In this document: positions 22,690 to 35,400 of the stretch, one piece after another
Layout: each line of letters begins with the position of its first letter
How positions within the stretch are numbered: the first letter of the stretch is position 1
Assembly (NCBI RefSeq): GCF_051020975.1
Contig: NW_027478165.1
Span: forward strand, 3,936,001 to 4,000,000
Source: Osmia lignaria lignaria
Lineage: Eukaryota > Arthropoda > Insecta > Hymenoptera > Megachilidae
Length of the DNA: 64,000 bases
Direction of reading: 5' to 3'
The notes under the pieces: model-generated
The model's database searches: none
Seen by the model: the letters and a program-made list of their open reading frames with translations, nothing else
Told to the model about the DNA's origin: nothing
Program-made: the position numbers and the translations under genes

Positions 22690-25021
22690 AGCTATGGCAA
22701 AATCTTAAGAGACCTTTTTTGTAGAGAATTATGTTTCCTACAATTTACGTTCTCTGATATTTTTTGATCAGAAGCGTAGTTTTCGAGATATATCGAGATA
22801 TTTAAAAGTTCCGAAGCCGCACCAACATAATAGAGATACAGAAACACCGTGGCCCCTTTCTTTGAGATAACTCTGCACTATTGCGACCTGCAAATGCCAC
22901 TTCCAGCTTAGCTGTGCAGAAGAGGAACAACAAGAAGAAGAAATATCTCGGAATATGTCCGTCAGGCCCCTTCCCTTGAGATAAATCTGCAAATATCTCG
23001 GTAACGAAGCGAGCTATGGCAAAATGTTAAGAGACCTTTTTTGTAGAGAATTATGTTTCCTACAATTTATGTTCTATGATATTTTTTGATCAGAAGCGTA
23101 GTTTTCGAGATATATCGAGATATTTAAAAGTTCCGAAGCCGCACCAACATAATAGAGATACAGAAACATCGTGGCCCCTTTCTTTGGGATAACTCTGCAC
23201 TATTGCGAGCTGGAAATGCCACTTCCAGTTTAGCTGTGCAGAAGAAGAACAACAAGAAGAAGAAATATCTCGAAATATGTCCGTCAGGACCCTTCCCTTG
23301 AGATAAATCTGCAAATATCTCGGAAAGGAAGCGAGCTACGGCAAAATGTTAAGAGACCTTTTTTGTAGAAAATTAGGATTCCTACTTTTTATGTTCTATG
23401 ATATTTTTTGACCAGATGCGTAGTTCTCGAGATATATCAAGATATTTAAAAGTTCCGAAGCCGCACTAACATCATAGAGATACAGAAACACCGTGGCCCC
23501 TTTCTTTGAGTTAACTCTGCACTATTGCGCGCTGCAAATGCCACTTCCAGCTTAGCTGTGCAGAAGAAGAACAACAAGAAGAAGAAATATCTCGAAATAT
23601 GTCCGTCAGGCCCCTTCCCTTGAGATAAATCTGCAAATATCTCGGAAACGAAGCGAGCTATGGCAAAATGTTAAGAGACCTTTTTTGTAGAGAATTAAGT
23701 TTCCTACTTTTTATGTTCTATGATATTTTTTGATCAGATGCGTAGTTCTCGAGATATATCAAGATATTTAAAAGTTCCGAAGCCGCACCCACATAGTAGA
23801 GATACAGAAACACCGTGGCCCCTTTCTTTGATATAACTCTGCACTACTGCGAGCTGCAAATGCCACTTCCAGCTTAGCTGTGCAGAAGAAGAACAACAAG
23901 AAGAAGAAATATCTCGAAATATGTCCGTCAGGCCCCTTCCCTTGAGATAAATCTGCAAATATCTCGGAAACGAAGCGAGCTATGGCAAAATCTTAAGAGA
24001 CCTTTTTTGTAGAGAATTATGTTTCCTACAATTTACGTTCTCTGATATTTTTTGATCAGAAGCGTAGTTTTCGAGATATATCGAGATATTTAAAAGTTCC
24101 GAAGCCGCACCAACATAATAGAGATACAGAAACACCGTGGCCCCTTTCTTTGAGATAACTCTGCACTATTGCGACCTGCAAATGCCACTTCCAGCTTAGC
24201 TGTGCAGAAGAGGAACAACAAGAAGAAGAAATATCTCGGAATATGTCCGTCAGGCCCCTTCCCTTGAGATAAATCTGCAAATATCTCGGTAACGAAGCGA
24301 GCTATGGCAAAATGTTAAGAGACCTTTTTTGTAGAGAATTATGTTTCCTACAATTTATGTTCTATGATATTTTTTGATCAGAAGCGTAGTTTTCGAGATA
24401 TATCGAGATATTTAAAAGTTCCGAAGCCGCACCAACATAATAGAGATACAGAAACATCGTGGCCCCTTTCTTTGGGATAACTCTGCACTATTGCGAGCTG
24501 GAAATGCCACTTCCAGTTTAGCTGTGCAGAAGAAGAACAACAAGAAGAAGAAATATCTCGAAATATGTCCGTCAGGACCCTTCCCTTGAGATAAATCTGC
24601 AAATATCTCGGAAAGGAAGCGAGCTACGGCAAAATGTTAAGAGACCTTTTTTGTAGAAAATTAGGATTCCTACTTTTTATGTTCCATGATATTTTTTGAC
24701 CAGATGCGTAGTTCTCGAGATATATCAAGATATTTAAAAGTTCCGAAGCCGCACCAACATAATAGAGATACAGAAACACCGTGGCCCCTTTCTTTGAGAT
24801 AACTCTGCACTATTGCGAGCTGCAAATGCCACTTCCAGCTTAGCTGTGCAGAAGAAGAACAACAAGAAGAAGAAATATCTCGAAATATGTCCGCCAGGCC
24901 CCTTCCCTTGAGATAAATCTGCAAATATCTCGGAAACGAAGCGAGCTATGGCAAAATCTTAAGAGACCTTTTTTGTAGAGAATTATGTTTCCTACAATTT
25001 ACGTTCTCTGATATTTTTTGA
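22690..25021 (+). repeat. 4-mer higher-order repeat (1288 bp) and linker
   Basis: Sequence from about 22690 to 23440 recurs from about 23978 to 24728. Private markers are CTCGGTAACG (T at 23002 and 24290, exactly 1288 apart), ACATCGTGG with TTTGGGATAAC, and AAAGGAAGCGAGCTACGG. Monomers 22768 and 23090 pair with 24056 and 24378. The fourth monomer differs: 23412 has GCACTAACATCATAG, while 24700 has the ordinary GCACCAACATAATAG. The second copy therefore ends inside that monomer. Confidence 0.88.
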
Positions 25022-27597
25022 TCAGAAGCGTAGTTTTCGAGATATATCGAGATATTTAAAAGTTCCGAAGCCGCACCAACATAATAGAGATACAGAAACA
25101 CCGTGGCCCCTTCCTTTGAGATAACTCTGCACTATTGCGAGCTGGAAATGCCACTTCCAGTTTAGCTGTGCAGAAGAAGAACAACAAGAAGAAGAAATAT
25201 CTCGAAATATGTCCGTCAGGACCCTTCCCTTGAGATAAATCTGCAAATATCTCGGAAACGAAGCGAGCTATTGCAAAACGTTAAGAGACCTTTTTTGTAG
25301 AGAATTAAGTTTCCTACTTTTTATGTTCTATGATATTTTTTGATCAGATGCGTAGTTCTCGAGATATATCAAGATATTTAAAAGTTCCGAAGCCGCACCA
25401 ACATAATAGAGATACAGAAACACCGTGGCCCCTTTCTTTGAGATAACTCTGCACTATTGCGAGCTGCAAATGCCACTTCCAGCTTAGCTGTGCAGAAGAA
25501 GAACAACAAGAAGAAGAAATATCTGGAAATATGTCCGTCAGGCCCCTTCCCTTGAGATAAATCTGCAAATATCTCGGAAACGAAGCGAGCTATGGCAAAA
25601 TGTTAAGAGACCTTTTTTGTAGAGGATTAAGTTTCCTACTTTTTATGTTCTATGATATTTTTTGATCAGATGCGTAGTTCTCGAGGTATATCAAGATATT
25701 TAAAAGTTCCGAAGCCGCACCAACATAATAGAGATACAGAAACACCGTGGCCCCTTTCTTTGAGATAACTCTGCACTACTGCGAGCTGCAAATGCCACTT
25801 CCAGCTTAGCTGTGCAGAAGAAGAACAACAAGAAGAAGAAATATCTCGAAATATGTCCGTCAGGCCCCTTCCCTTGGGATAAATCTGCAAATATCTCGGA
25901 AACGAAGCGAGCTATGGCAAAATGTTAAGAGACCTTTTTTGTAGAGAATTAAGTTTCCTACTTTTTATGTTCTATGATATTTTTTGATCAGATGCGTAGT
26001 TCTCGAGATATATCCAGATATTTAAAAGTTCCGAAGCGGCACCAACATAATAGAGATACAGAAACACCGTGGCCCCTTTCTTTGAGGTAACTCTGCACTA
26101 TTGCGAGCTGCAAATGCCACTTCCAGCTTAGCTGTGCAGAAGAAGAACAACAAGAAGAAGAAATATCTCGAAATATGTCCGTCAGGACCCTTCCCTTGAG
26201 ATAAATCTGCAAATATCTCGGAAACGAAGCGAGCTATTGCAAAACGTTAAGAGACCTTTTTTGTAGAGAATTAAGTTTCCTACTTTTTATGTTCTATGAT
26301 ATTTTTTGATCAGCTGCGTAGTTCTCGAGATATATCAAGATATTTAAAAGTTCCGAAGCCGCACCAACATAATAGAGATACAGAAACACCGTGGCCCCTT
26401 TCTTTGAGATAACTCTGCACTATTGCGAGCTGCAAATGCCACTTCCAGCTTAGCTGTGCAGAAGAAGAACAACAAGAAGAAGAAATATCTGGAAATATGT
26501 CCGTCAGGCCCCTTCCCTTGAGATAAATCTGCAAATATCTCGGAAACGAAGCGAGCTACGGCAAAATGTTAAGAGACCTTTTTTGTAGAAAATTAGGATT
26601 CCTACTTTTTATGTTCTATGATATTTTTTGAACAGATGCGTAGTTCTCGAGATATATCAAGATATTTAAAAGTTCCGAAGCCGCACTAACATAATAGAGA
26701 TACAGAAACACCGTGGCCCCTTTCTTTGAGATAACTCTGCACTATTGCGCGCTGCAAATGCCACTTCCAGCTTAGCTGTGCAGAAGAAGAACAACAAGAA
26801 GAAGAAATATCTCGAAATATGTCCGTCAGGCCCCTTCCCTTGAGATAAATCTGCAAATATCTCGGAAACGAAGCGAGCTATGGCAAAATGTTAAGAGACC
26901 TTTTTTGTAGAGAATTAAGTTTCCTACTTTTTATGTTCTATGATATTTTTTGATCAGATGCGTAGTTCTCGAGATATGTCAAGATATTTAAAAGTTCCGA
27001 AGCCGCACCAACATAATAGAGATACAGAAACACCGTGGCCCCTTTCTTTGAGATAACTCTGCACTACTGCGAGCTGCAAATGCCACTTCCAGCTTAGCTG
27101 TGCAGAAGAAGAACAACAAGAAGAAGAAATATCTCGAAATATGTCCGTCAGGCCCCTTCCCTTGGGATAAATCTGCAAATATCTCGGAAACGAAGCGAGC
27201 TATGGCAAAATGTTAAGAGACCTTTTTTGTAGAGAATTAAGTTTCCTACTTTTTATGTTCTATGATATTTTTTGATCAGATGCGTAGTTCTCGAGATATA
27301 TCCAGATATTTAAAAGTTCCGAAGCGGCACCAACATAATAGAGATACAGAAACACCGTGGCCCCTTTCTTTGAGATAACTCTGCACTATTGCGCGCTGCA
27401 AATGCCACTTCCAGCATAGCTGTGCAGAAGAAGAACAACAAGAAGAAGAAATATCTCGAAATATGTCCGTCAGGCCCCTTCCCTTGAGATAAATCTGCAA
27501 ATATCTCGGAAACGAAGCGAGCTATGGCAAAATGTTAAGAGACCTTTTTTGTAGAGAATTAAGTTTCCTACTTTTTATGTTCTATGATATTTTTTGA
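25022..27597 (+). repeat. Mixed 2-, 3- and 4-mer repeats
   Basis: Several periods overlap here. CTATTGCAAAACG recurs at +966 (25270 and 26236 regions). Monomers 25344 and 26310 match at 966. Monomers 25666 and 26954, which share TTGGGATAAATC, match at 1288, and 25988 and 27276 share AGCGGCACC at the same offset. From 26954 a 644-bp dimer begins (26954 with 27598, and 27276 with 27920). The pattern looks like repeated small unequal exchanges instead of one clean amplification. Confidence 0.82.
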
Positions 27598-30500
27598 TCA
27601 GATGCGTAGTTCTCGAGATATGTCAAGATATTTAAAAGTTCCGAAGCCGCACCAACATAATAGAGATACAGAAACACCGTGGCCCCTTTCTTTGAGATAA
27701 CTCTGCACTACTGCGAGCTGCAAATGCCACTTCCAGCTTAGCTGTGCAGAAGAAGAACAACAAGAAGAAGAAATATCTCGAAATATGTCCGTCAGGCCCC
27801 TTCCCTTGGGATAAATCTGCAAATATCTCGGAAACGAAGCGAGCTATGGCAAAATGTTAAGAGACCTTTTTTGTAGAGAATTAAGTTTCCTACTTTTTAT
27901 GTTCTATGATATTTTTTGATCAGATGCGTAGTTCTCGAGATATATCCAGATATTTAAAAGTTCCGAAGCGGCACCAACATAATAGAGATACAGAAACACC
28001 GTGGCCCCTTTCTTTGAGGTAACTCTGCACTATTGCGAGCTGCAAATGCCACTTCCAGCTTAGCTGTGCAGAAGAAGAACAACAAGAAGAAGAAATATCT
28101 CGAAATATGTCCCTCAGGCCCCTTCCCTTGAGATAAATCTGCAAATATCTCGGAAACCAAGCGAGCTATGGCAAAATGTTAAGAGACCTTATTTGTAGAG
28201 AATTAAGTTTCCTACTTTTTATGTTCTACGATATTTTTTGATCAGATGCGTAGTTCTCGAGATATATCAAGATATTTGAAAGTTCCGAAGCCGCACCAAC
28301 ATAATAGAGATACAGAAACACCGTGGCCCCTTTCTTTGAGATAACTCTGGACTATTGCGAGCTGCAAATGCCACTTCCAGCTTAGCTGTGCAGAAGAAGA
28401 ACAACAAGAAGAAGAAATATCTCGAAATATGTCCGTCAGGCCCCTTCCCTTGAGATAAATCTGCAAATATCTCGGAAACGAAGCGAGCTATGGCAAAATC
28501 TTAAGAGACCTTTTTTGTAGAGAATTATGTTTCCTACAATTTACGTTCTCTGATATTTTTTGATCAGAAGCGTAGTTTTCGAGATATATCGAGATATTTA
28601 AAAGTTCCGAAGCCGCACCAACATAATAGAGATACAGAAACACCGTGGCCCCTTTCTTTGGGATAACTCTGCACTATTGCGAGCTGGAAATGCCACCTCC
28701 AGTTTAGCTGTGCAGAAGAAGAACAACAAGAAGAAGAAATATCTCGAAATATGTCCCTCAGGCCCCTTCCCTTGAGATAAATCTGCAAATATCTCGGAAA
28801 CCAAGCGAGCTATGGCAAAATGTTAAGAGACCTTATTTGTAGAGAATTAAGTTTCCTACTTTTTATGTTCTACGATATTTTTTGATCAGATGCGTAGTTC
28901 TCGAGATATATCAAGATATTTAAAAGTTCCGAAGCCGCACCAACATAATAGAGATACAGAAACACCGTGGCCCCTTTCTTTGAGATAACTCTGGACTATT
29001 GCGAGCTGCAAATGCCACTTCCAGCTTAGCTGTGCAGAAGAAGAACAACAAGAAGAAGAAATATCTCGAAATATGTCCGTCAGGCCCCTTCCCTTGAGAT
29101 AAATCTGCAAATATCTCGGAAACGAAGCGAGCTATGGCAAAATCTTAAGAGACCTTTTTTGTAGAGAATTATGTTTCCTACAATTTACGTTCTCTGATAT
29201 TTTTTGATCAGAAGCGTAGTTTTCGAGATATATCGAGATATTTAAAAGTTCCGAAGCCGCACCAACATAATAGAGATACAGAAACACCGTGGCCCCTTTC
29301 TTTGGGATAACTCTGCACTATTGCGAGCTGGAAATGCCACCTCCAGTTTAGCTGTGCAGAAGAAGAACAACAAGAAGAAGAAATATCTCGAAATATGTCC
29401 GTCAGGACCCTTCCCTTGAGATAAATCTGCAAATATCTCGGAAACGAAGCGAGCTATTGCAAAACGTTAAGAGACCTTTTTTGTAGAGAATTAAGTTTCC
29501 TACTTTTTATGTTCTATGATATTTTTTGATCAGATGCGTAGTTCTCGAGATATATCAAGATATTTAAAAGCTCCGAAGCTGCACCAACATAATAGAGGTA
29601 CAGAAACACCGTGGCCCCTTTCTTTGAGATAACTCTGCACTATTGCGAGCTGCAAATGCCACTTCCAGCTTAGCTGTGCAGAAGAAGAACAACAAGAAGA
29701 AGAAATATCTCGAAATATGTCCGTCGGCCCCTTCCCTTGAGATAAATCTGCAAATATCTCGGAAACGAAGCGAGCTATGGCAAAATGTTAAGAGACCTTT
29801 TTTGTAGAGAATTAAGTTTCCTACTTTTTATGTTCTATGATATTTTTTGATCAGATGCGTAGTTCTCGAGATATATCCAGATATTTAAAAGTTCCGAAGC
29901 GGCACCAACATAATAGAGATACAGAAACACCGTGGCCCCTTTCTTTGAGGTAACTCTGCACTATTGCGAGCTGCAAATGCCACTTCCAGCTTAGCTGTGC
30001 AGAAGAAGAACAACAAGAAGAAGAAATATCTCGAAATATGTCCCTCAGGCCCCTTCCCTTGAGATAAATCTGCAAATATCTCGGAAACCAAGCGAGCTAT
30101 GGCAAAATGTTAAGAGACCTTATTTGTAGAGAATTAAGTTTCCTACTTTTTATGTTCTACGATATTTTTTGATCAGATGCGTAGTTCTCGAGATATATCA
30201 AGATATTTGAAAGTTCCGAAGCCGCACCAACATAATAGAGATACAGAAACACCGTGGCCCCTTTCTTTGAGATAACTCTGGACTATTGCGAGCTGCAAAT
30301 GCCACTTCCAGCTTAGCTGTGCAGAAGAAGAACAACAAGAAGAAGAAATATCTCGAAATATGTCCGTCAGGCCCCTTCCCTTGAGATAAATCTGCAAATA
30401 TCTCGGAAACGAAGCGAGCTATGGCAAAATCTTAAGAGACCTTTTTTGTAGAGAATTATGTTTCCTACAATTTACGTTCTCTGATATTTTTTGATCAGAA

Positions 30501-32425
30501 GCGTAGTTTTCGAGATATATCGAGATATTTAAAAGTTCCGAAGCCGCACCAACATAATAGAGATACAGAAACACCGTGGCCCCTTTCTTTGGGATAACTC
30601 TGCACTATTGCGAGCTGGAAATGCCACCTCCAGTTTAGCTGTGCAGAAGAAGAACAACAAGAAGAAGAAATATCTCGAAATATGTCCGTCAGGACCCTTC
30701 CCTTGAGATAAATCTGCAAATATCTCGGAAACGAAGCGAGCTATTGCAAAACGTTAAGAGACCTTTTTTGTAGAGAATTAAGTTTCCTACTTTTTATGTT
30801 CTATGATATTTTTTGATCAGATGCGTAGTTCTCGAGATATGTCAAGATATTTAAAAGTTCCGAAGCCGCACCAACATAATAGAGATACAGAAACACCGTG
30901 GCCCCTTTCTTTGAGATAACTCTGCACTACTGCGAGCTGCAAATGCCACTTCCAGCTTAGCTGTGCAGAAGAAGAACAACAAGAAGAAGAAATATCTCGA
31001 AATATGTCCGTCAGGCCCCTTCCCTTGGGATAAATCTGCAAATATCTCGGAAACGAAGCGAGCTATGGCAAAATGTTAAGAGACCTTTTTTGTAGAGAAT
31101 TAAGTTTTCTACTTTTTATGTTCTATGATATTTTTTGATCAGATGCGTAGTTCTCGAGATATATCCAGATATTTAAAAGTTCCGAAGCGGCACCAACATA
31201 ATAGAGATACAGAAACACCGTGGCCCCTTTCTTTGAGGTAACTCTGCACTATTGCGAGCTGCAAATGCCACTTCCAGCTTAGCTGTGCAGAAGAAGAACA
31301 ACAAGAAGAAGAAATATCTCGAAATATGTCCCTCAGGCCCCTTCCCTTGAGATAAATCTGCAAATATCTCGGAAACCAAGCGAGCTATGGCAAAATGTTA
31401 AGAGACCTTATTTGTAGAGAATTAAGTTTCCTACTTTTTATGTTCTACGATATTTTTTGATCAGATGCGTAGTTCTCGAGATATATCAAGATATTTAAAA
31501 GTTCCGAAGCCGCACCAACATAATAGAGATACAGAAACACCGTGGCCCCTTTCTTTGAGATAACTCTGGACTATTGCGAGCTGCAAATGCCACTTCCAGC
31601 TTAGCTGTGCAGAAGAAGAACAACAAGAAGAAGAAATATCTCGAAATATGTCCGTCAGGCCCCTTCCCTTGAGATAAATCTGCAAATATCTCGGAAACGA
31701 AGCGAGCTATGGCAAAATCTTAAGAGACCTTTTTTGTAGAGAATTATGTTTCCTACAATTTACGTTCTCTGATATTTTTTGATCAGAAGCGTAGTTTTCG
31801 AGATATATCGAGATATTTAAAAGTTCCGAAGCGGCACCAACATAATAGAGATACAGAAACACCGTGGCCCCTTTCTTTGGGATAACTCTGCACTATTGCG
31901 AGCTGGAAATGCCACCTCCAGTTTAGCTGTGCAGAAGAAGAACAACAAGAAGAAGAAATATCTCGAAATATGTCCGTCAGGACCCTTCCCTTGAGATAAA
32001 TCTGCAAATATCTCGGAAACGAAGCGAGCTATTGCAAAACGTTAAGAGACCTTTTTTGTAGAGAATTAAGTTTCCTACTTTTTATGTTCTATGATATTTT
32101 TTGATCAGATGCGTAGTTCTCGAGATATATCAAGATATTTAAAAGCTCCGAAGCTGCACCAACATAATAGAGGTACAGAAACACCGTGGCCCCTTTCTTT
32201 GAGATAACTCTGCACTATTGCGAGCTGCAAATGCCACTTCCAGCTTAGCTGTGCAGAAGAAGAACAACAAGAAGAAGAAATATCTCGAAATATGTCCGTC
32301 GGCCCCTTCCCTTGAGATAAATCTGCAAATATCTCGGAAACGAAGCGAGCTATGGCAAAATGTTAAGAGACCTTTTTTGTAGAGAATTCAGTTTCCTACT
32401 TTTTATGTTCTATGATATTTTTCGA
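27598..32425 (+). repeat. Shuffled module array P-Q-R-S-T
   Basis: Five recurrent monomer types can be named from linked variants: P (TTGGGATAAATC), Q (AGCGGCACC, GTCCCTCAGG, AAACCAAGCG), R (CTCTGGACTATT, AAATCTTAAG), S (CTGGAAATGCCACCTCCAG, AGGACCC, CTATTGCAAAACG) and T (AGCTCCGAAGCTGC, GTCGGCCCC, 321 bp). Starts at 27598, 27920, 28242, 28564, 28886, 29208, 29530, 29851, 30173, 30495, 30817, 31139, 31461, 31783 and 32105 read P Q R S R S T Q R S P Q R S T. The S at 28564 is a chimera with a Q tail. Confidence 0.87.
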
Positions 32426-35400
32426 TCAGAGGCGTAGTTCTCGAGATATATCAAGATATTTAAAAGTTCCGAAGCCGCACCAACATAATAGAGGTACAGA
32501 AACACCGTGGCCCCTTTCTTTGAGATAACTCTGCACTATTGCGAGCTGCAAATGCCACTTCTAGCTTAGCTGTGCAGAAGAAGAACAACAAGAATAAGAA
32601 ATATTTCGAAATATGTCCGTCAGGCCCCTTCCCTTGAGATAAATCTGCAAATATCTCGGAAACGAAGCGAGCTACGGCAAAATGTTAAGAGACCTTTTTT
32701 GTAGAAAATTAGGTTTCCTACTTTTTATGTTCTAGGATATTTTTTGATCAGATGCGTAGTTCTCGAGATATATCAAGATATTTAAAAGTTCCGAAGCCGC
32801 ACCAACATAATAGAGATACAGAAACACCGTGGCCCCTTTCTTTGCGATAACTCTGCACTATTGCGAGCTGCAAATGCCACTTCCAGCTTAGCTGTGCAGA
32901 AGAAGAACAACAAGAAGAAGAAATATCTTGAAATATGTCCGTCAGGCCCCTTCCCTTGAGATAAATCTGCAAATACCTCGGAAACCAAGCGAGCTATGGC
33001 AAAATGTTAAGAGACCTTTTTTGTAGAGAATTAAGTTTCCTACTTTTTATGTTCTATGATATTTTTCGATCAGAGGCGTAGTTCTCGAGATATATCAAGA
33101 TATTTAAAAGTTCCGAAGCCGCACCAACATAATAGAGATACAGAAACACCGTGGCCCCTTTCTTTGAGATACCTCTGCACGATTGCGAGCTGGAAATGCC
33201 ACTTCCAGTTTAGCTGTGCAGAAGAAGAACAACAAGAAGAAGAAATATCTCGAAATATGTCCATCAGGACCCTTCCCTTGAGATAAATCTGCAAATATCT
33301 CGGAAACGAAGCGAGCTATGGCAAAATGTTAAAAGACCTTTTTTGTAGAGAATTATGTTTCCTACAATTTATGTTCTATGATATTTTTTGATCAGATGCG
33401 TAGTTCTCGAGATATATCAAGATATTTAAAAGTTTCGAAGCCGCACCAACATAATAGAGATACAGAAACACCGTGGCCCCTCTCTTTGAGATAACTCTGC
33501 ACTATTGCGACCTGCAAATGCCACTTCCAGCTTAGCTGTGCAGAAGAAGAACAACAAGAAGAAGAAATATCTCGAAATATGTCCATCAGGACCCTTCCCT
33601 TGAGATAAATCGGCAAGTATCTCGGAAACGAAGCGAGCTATGGCAAAATGTTGAGAGACCTTTTTTGTAGAGAATTATGTTTCCTACAATTTATGTTCTA
33701 TGATATTTTTTGATCAGAAGCGTAGTTTTCGAGATATATCGAGATATTTAAAAGTTCCGAAGCCGCACCAACATAATAGAGATACAGAAACACCGTGGCC
33801 CCTTTCTTTCAGATAACTATGCACTATTGCGAGCTGTAAATGCCACTTCCAGCTTAGCTGTGCAGAAGAAGAACAACAAGAAGAAGAAATATCTCGAAAT
33901 ATGTCCGTCAGGCCCCTTCCCTTGAGATATATCTGCAAATATCTCGGAAACGAAGCGAGCTATGGCAAACTGTTAAGAGACCTTTTTTGTAGAGAATTAA
34001 GTTTCCTACTTTTTATGTTCTACGATATTTTTTGATCAGATGCGTAGTTCTCGAGATATATCAAGATATTTAAAAGTTCCGAAGCTGCACCAACATAATA
34101 GAGGTGCAGAAACACCGTGGCCTCTTTCTTTGAGATAACTCTGCACTATTGCGAGCTGCAAATGCCACTTCCAGCTTAGCTGTGCAGAAGAGGAACAACA
34201 AGAAGAAGAAATATCTCGGAATATATCCGTTAGGCCCCTTCCCTTGAGATAAATCTGCAAATATCTCGGAAACGAAGCGAGCTATGGCAAAATGTTAACA
34301 GACTTTTTTGTAGAGAATTAAGTTTCCTACTTTTTATGTTCTATGATATTTTTTGATCAGAAGCGTAGTTTTCGAGATATATCGAGATATTTAAAAGTTC
34401 CGAAGCCGCACCAACATAATAGAGATACAGAAACACCGTGGCCCCTTTCTTTGAGATAACTCTGCACTACTGCGAGCTGGAAATGCCACTTCCAGTTTAG
34501 CTGTGCAGAAGAAGAACAACAAGAAGAAGAAACATCTCGAAATATGTCCATCAGGACCCTTCCCTTGAGATAAATCTGCAAATATCTCGGAAACGAAGCG
34601 AGCTACGGCAAAATGTTAAGAGACCTTTTTTGTAGAAAATTATGTTTCCTACAATTTATGTTCTATGATATTTTTTGATCAGAAGCGTAGTTTTCGAGAT
34701 ATATCGAGATATTTAAAAGTTCGGAAGCCGCACCAACATAATAGAGATACAGAAACACCGTGGCCCCTTTCTTTGGGATAACTCTGCACTATTGCGAGCT
34801 GGAAATGCCACCTCCAGTTTAGCTGTGCAGAAGAAGAACAACAAGAAGAAGAAATATCTCGAAATATGTCCGTCAGGACCCTTCCCTCGAGATAAATCTG
34901 CAAATATCTCGGAAACGAACCGAGCCATTGCAAAACGTTAAGAGACCTTTTTTGTAGAGAATTAAGTTTCCTACTTTTTATGTTCTATGATATTTTTTGA
35001 TCAGATGCGTAGTTCTCGAGATATATCAAGATATTTAAAAGCTCCGAAGCTGCACCAACATAATAGAGGTACAGAAACACCGTGGCCCCTTTCTTTGAGA
35101 TAACTCTGCACTATTGCGAGCTGCAAATGCCACTTCCAGCTTAGCTGTGCAGAAGAAGAACAACAAGAAGAAGAAATATCTCGAAATATGTCCGTCGGCC
35201 CCTTCCCTTGAGATAAATCTGCAAATATCTCGGAAACGAAGCGAGCTATGGCAAAATGTTAAGAGACCTTTTTTGTAGAGAATTCAGTTTCCTACTTTTT
35301 ATGTTCTATGATATTTTTCGATCAGAGGCGTAGTTCTCGAGATATATCAAGATATTTAAAAGTTCCGAAGCCGCACCAACATAATAGAGGTACAGAAACA

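Noticed and set aside
33056..33286. Plus-strand open frame of 76 residues beginning with ATG
   Set aside because: It appears in a single monomer through chance loss of stops (CGATCAG and GATACCTC variants) and lies wholly within satellite sequence.
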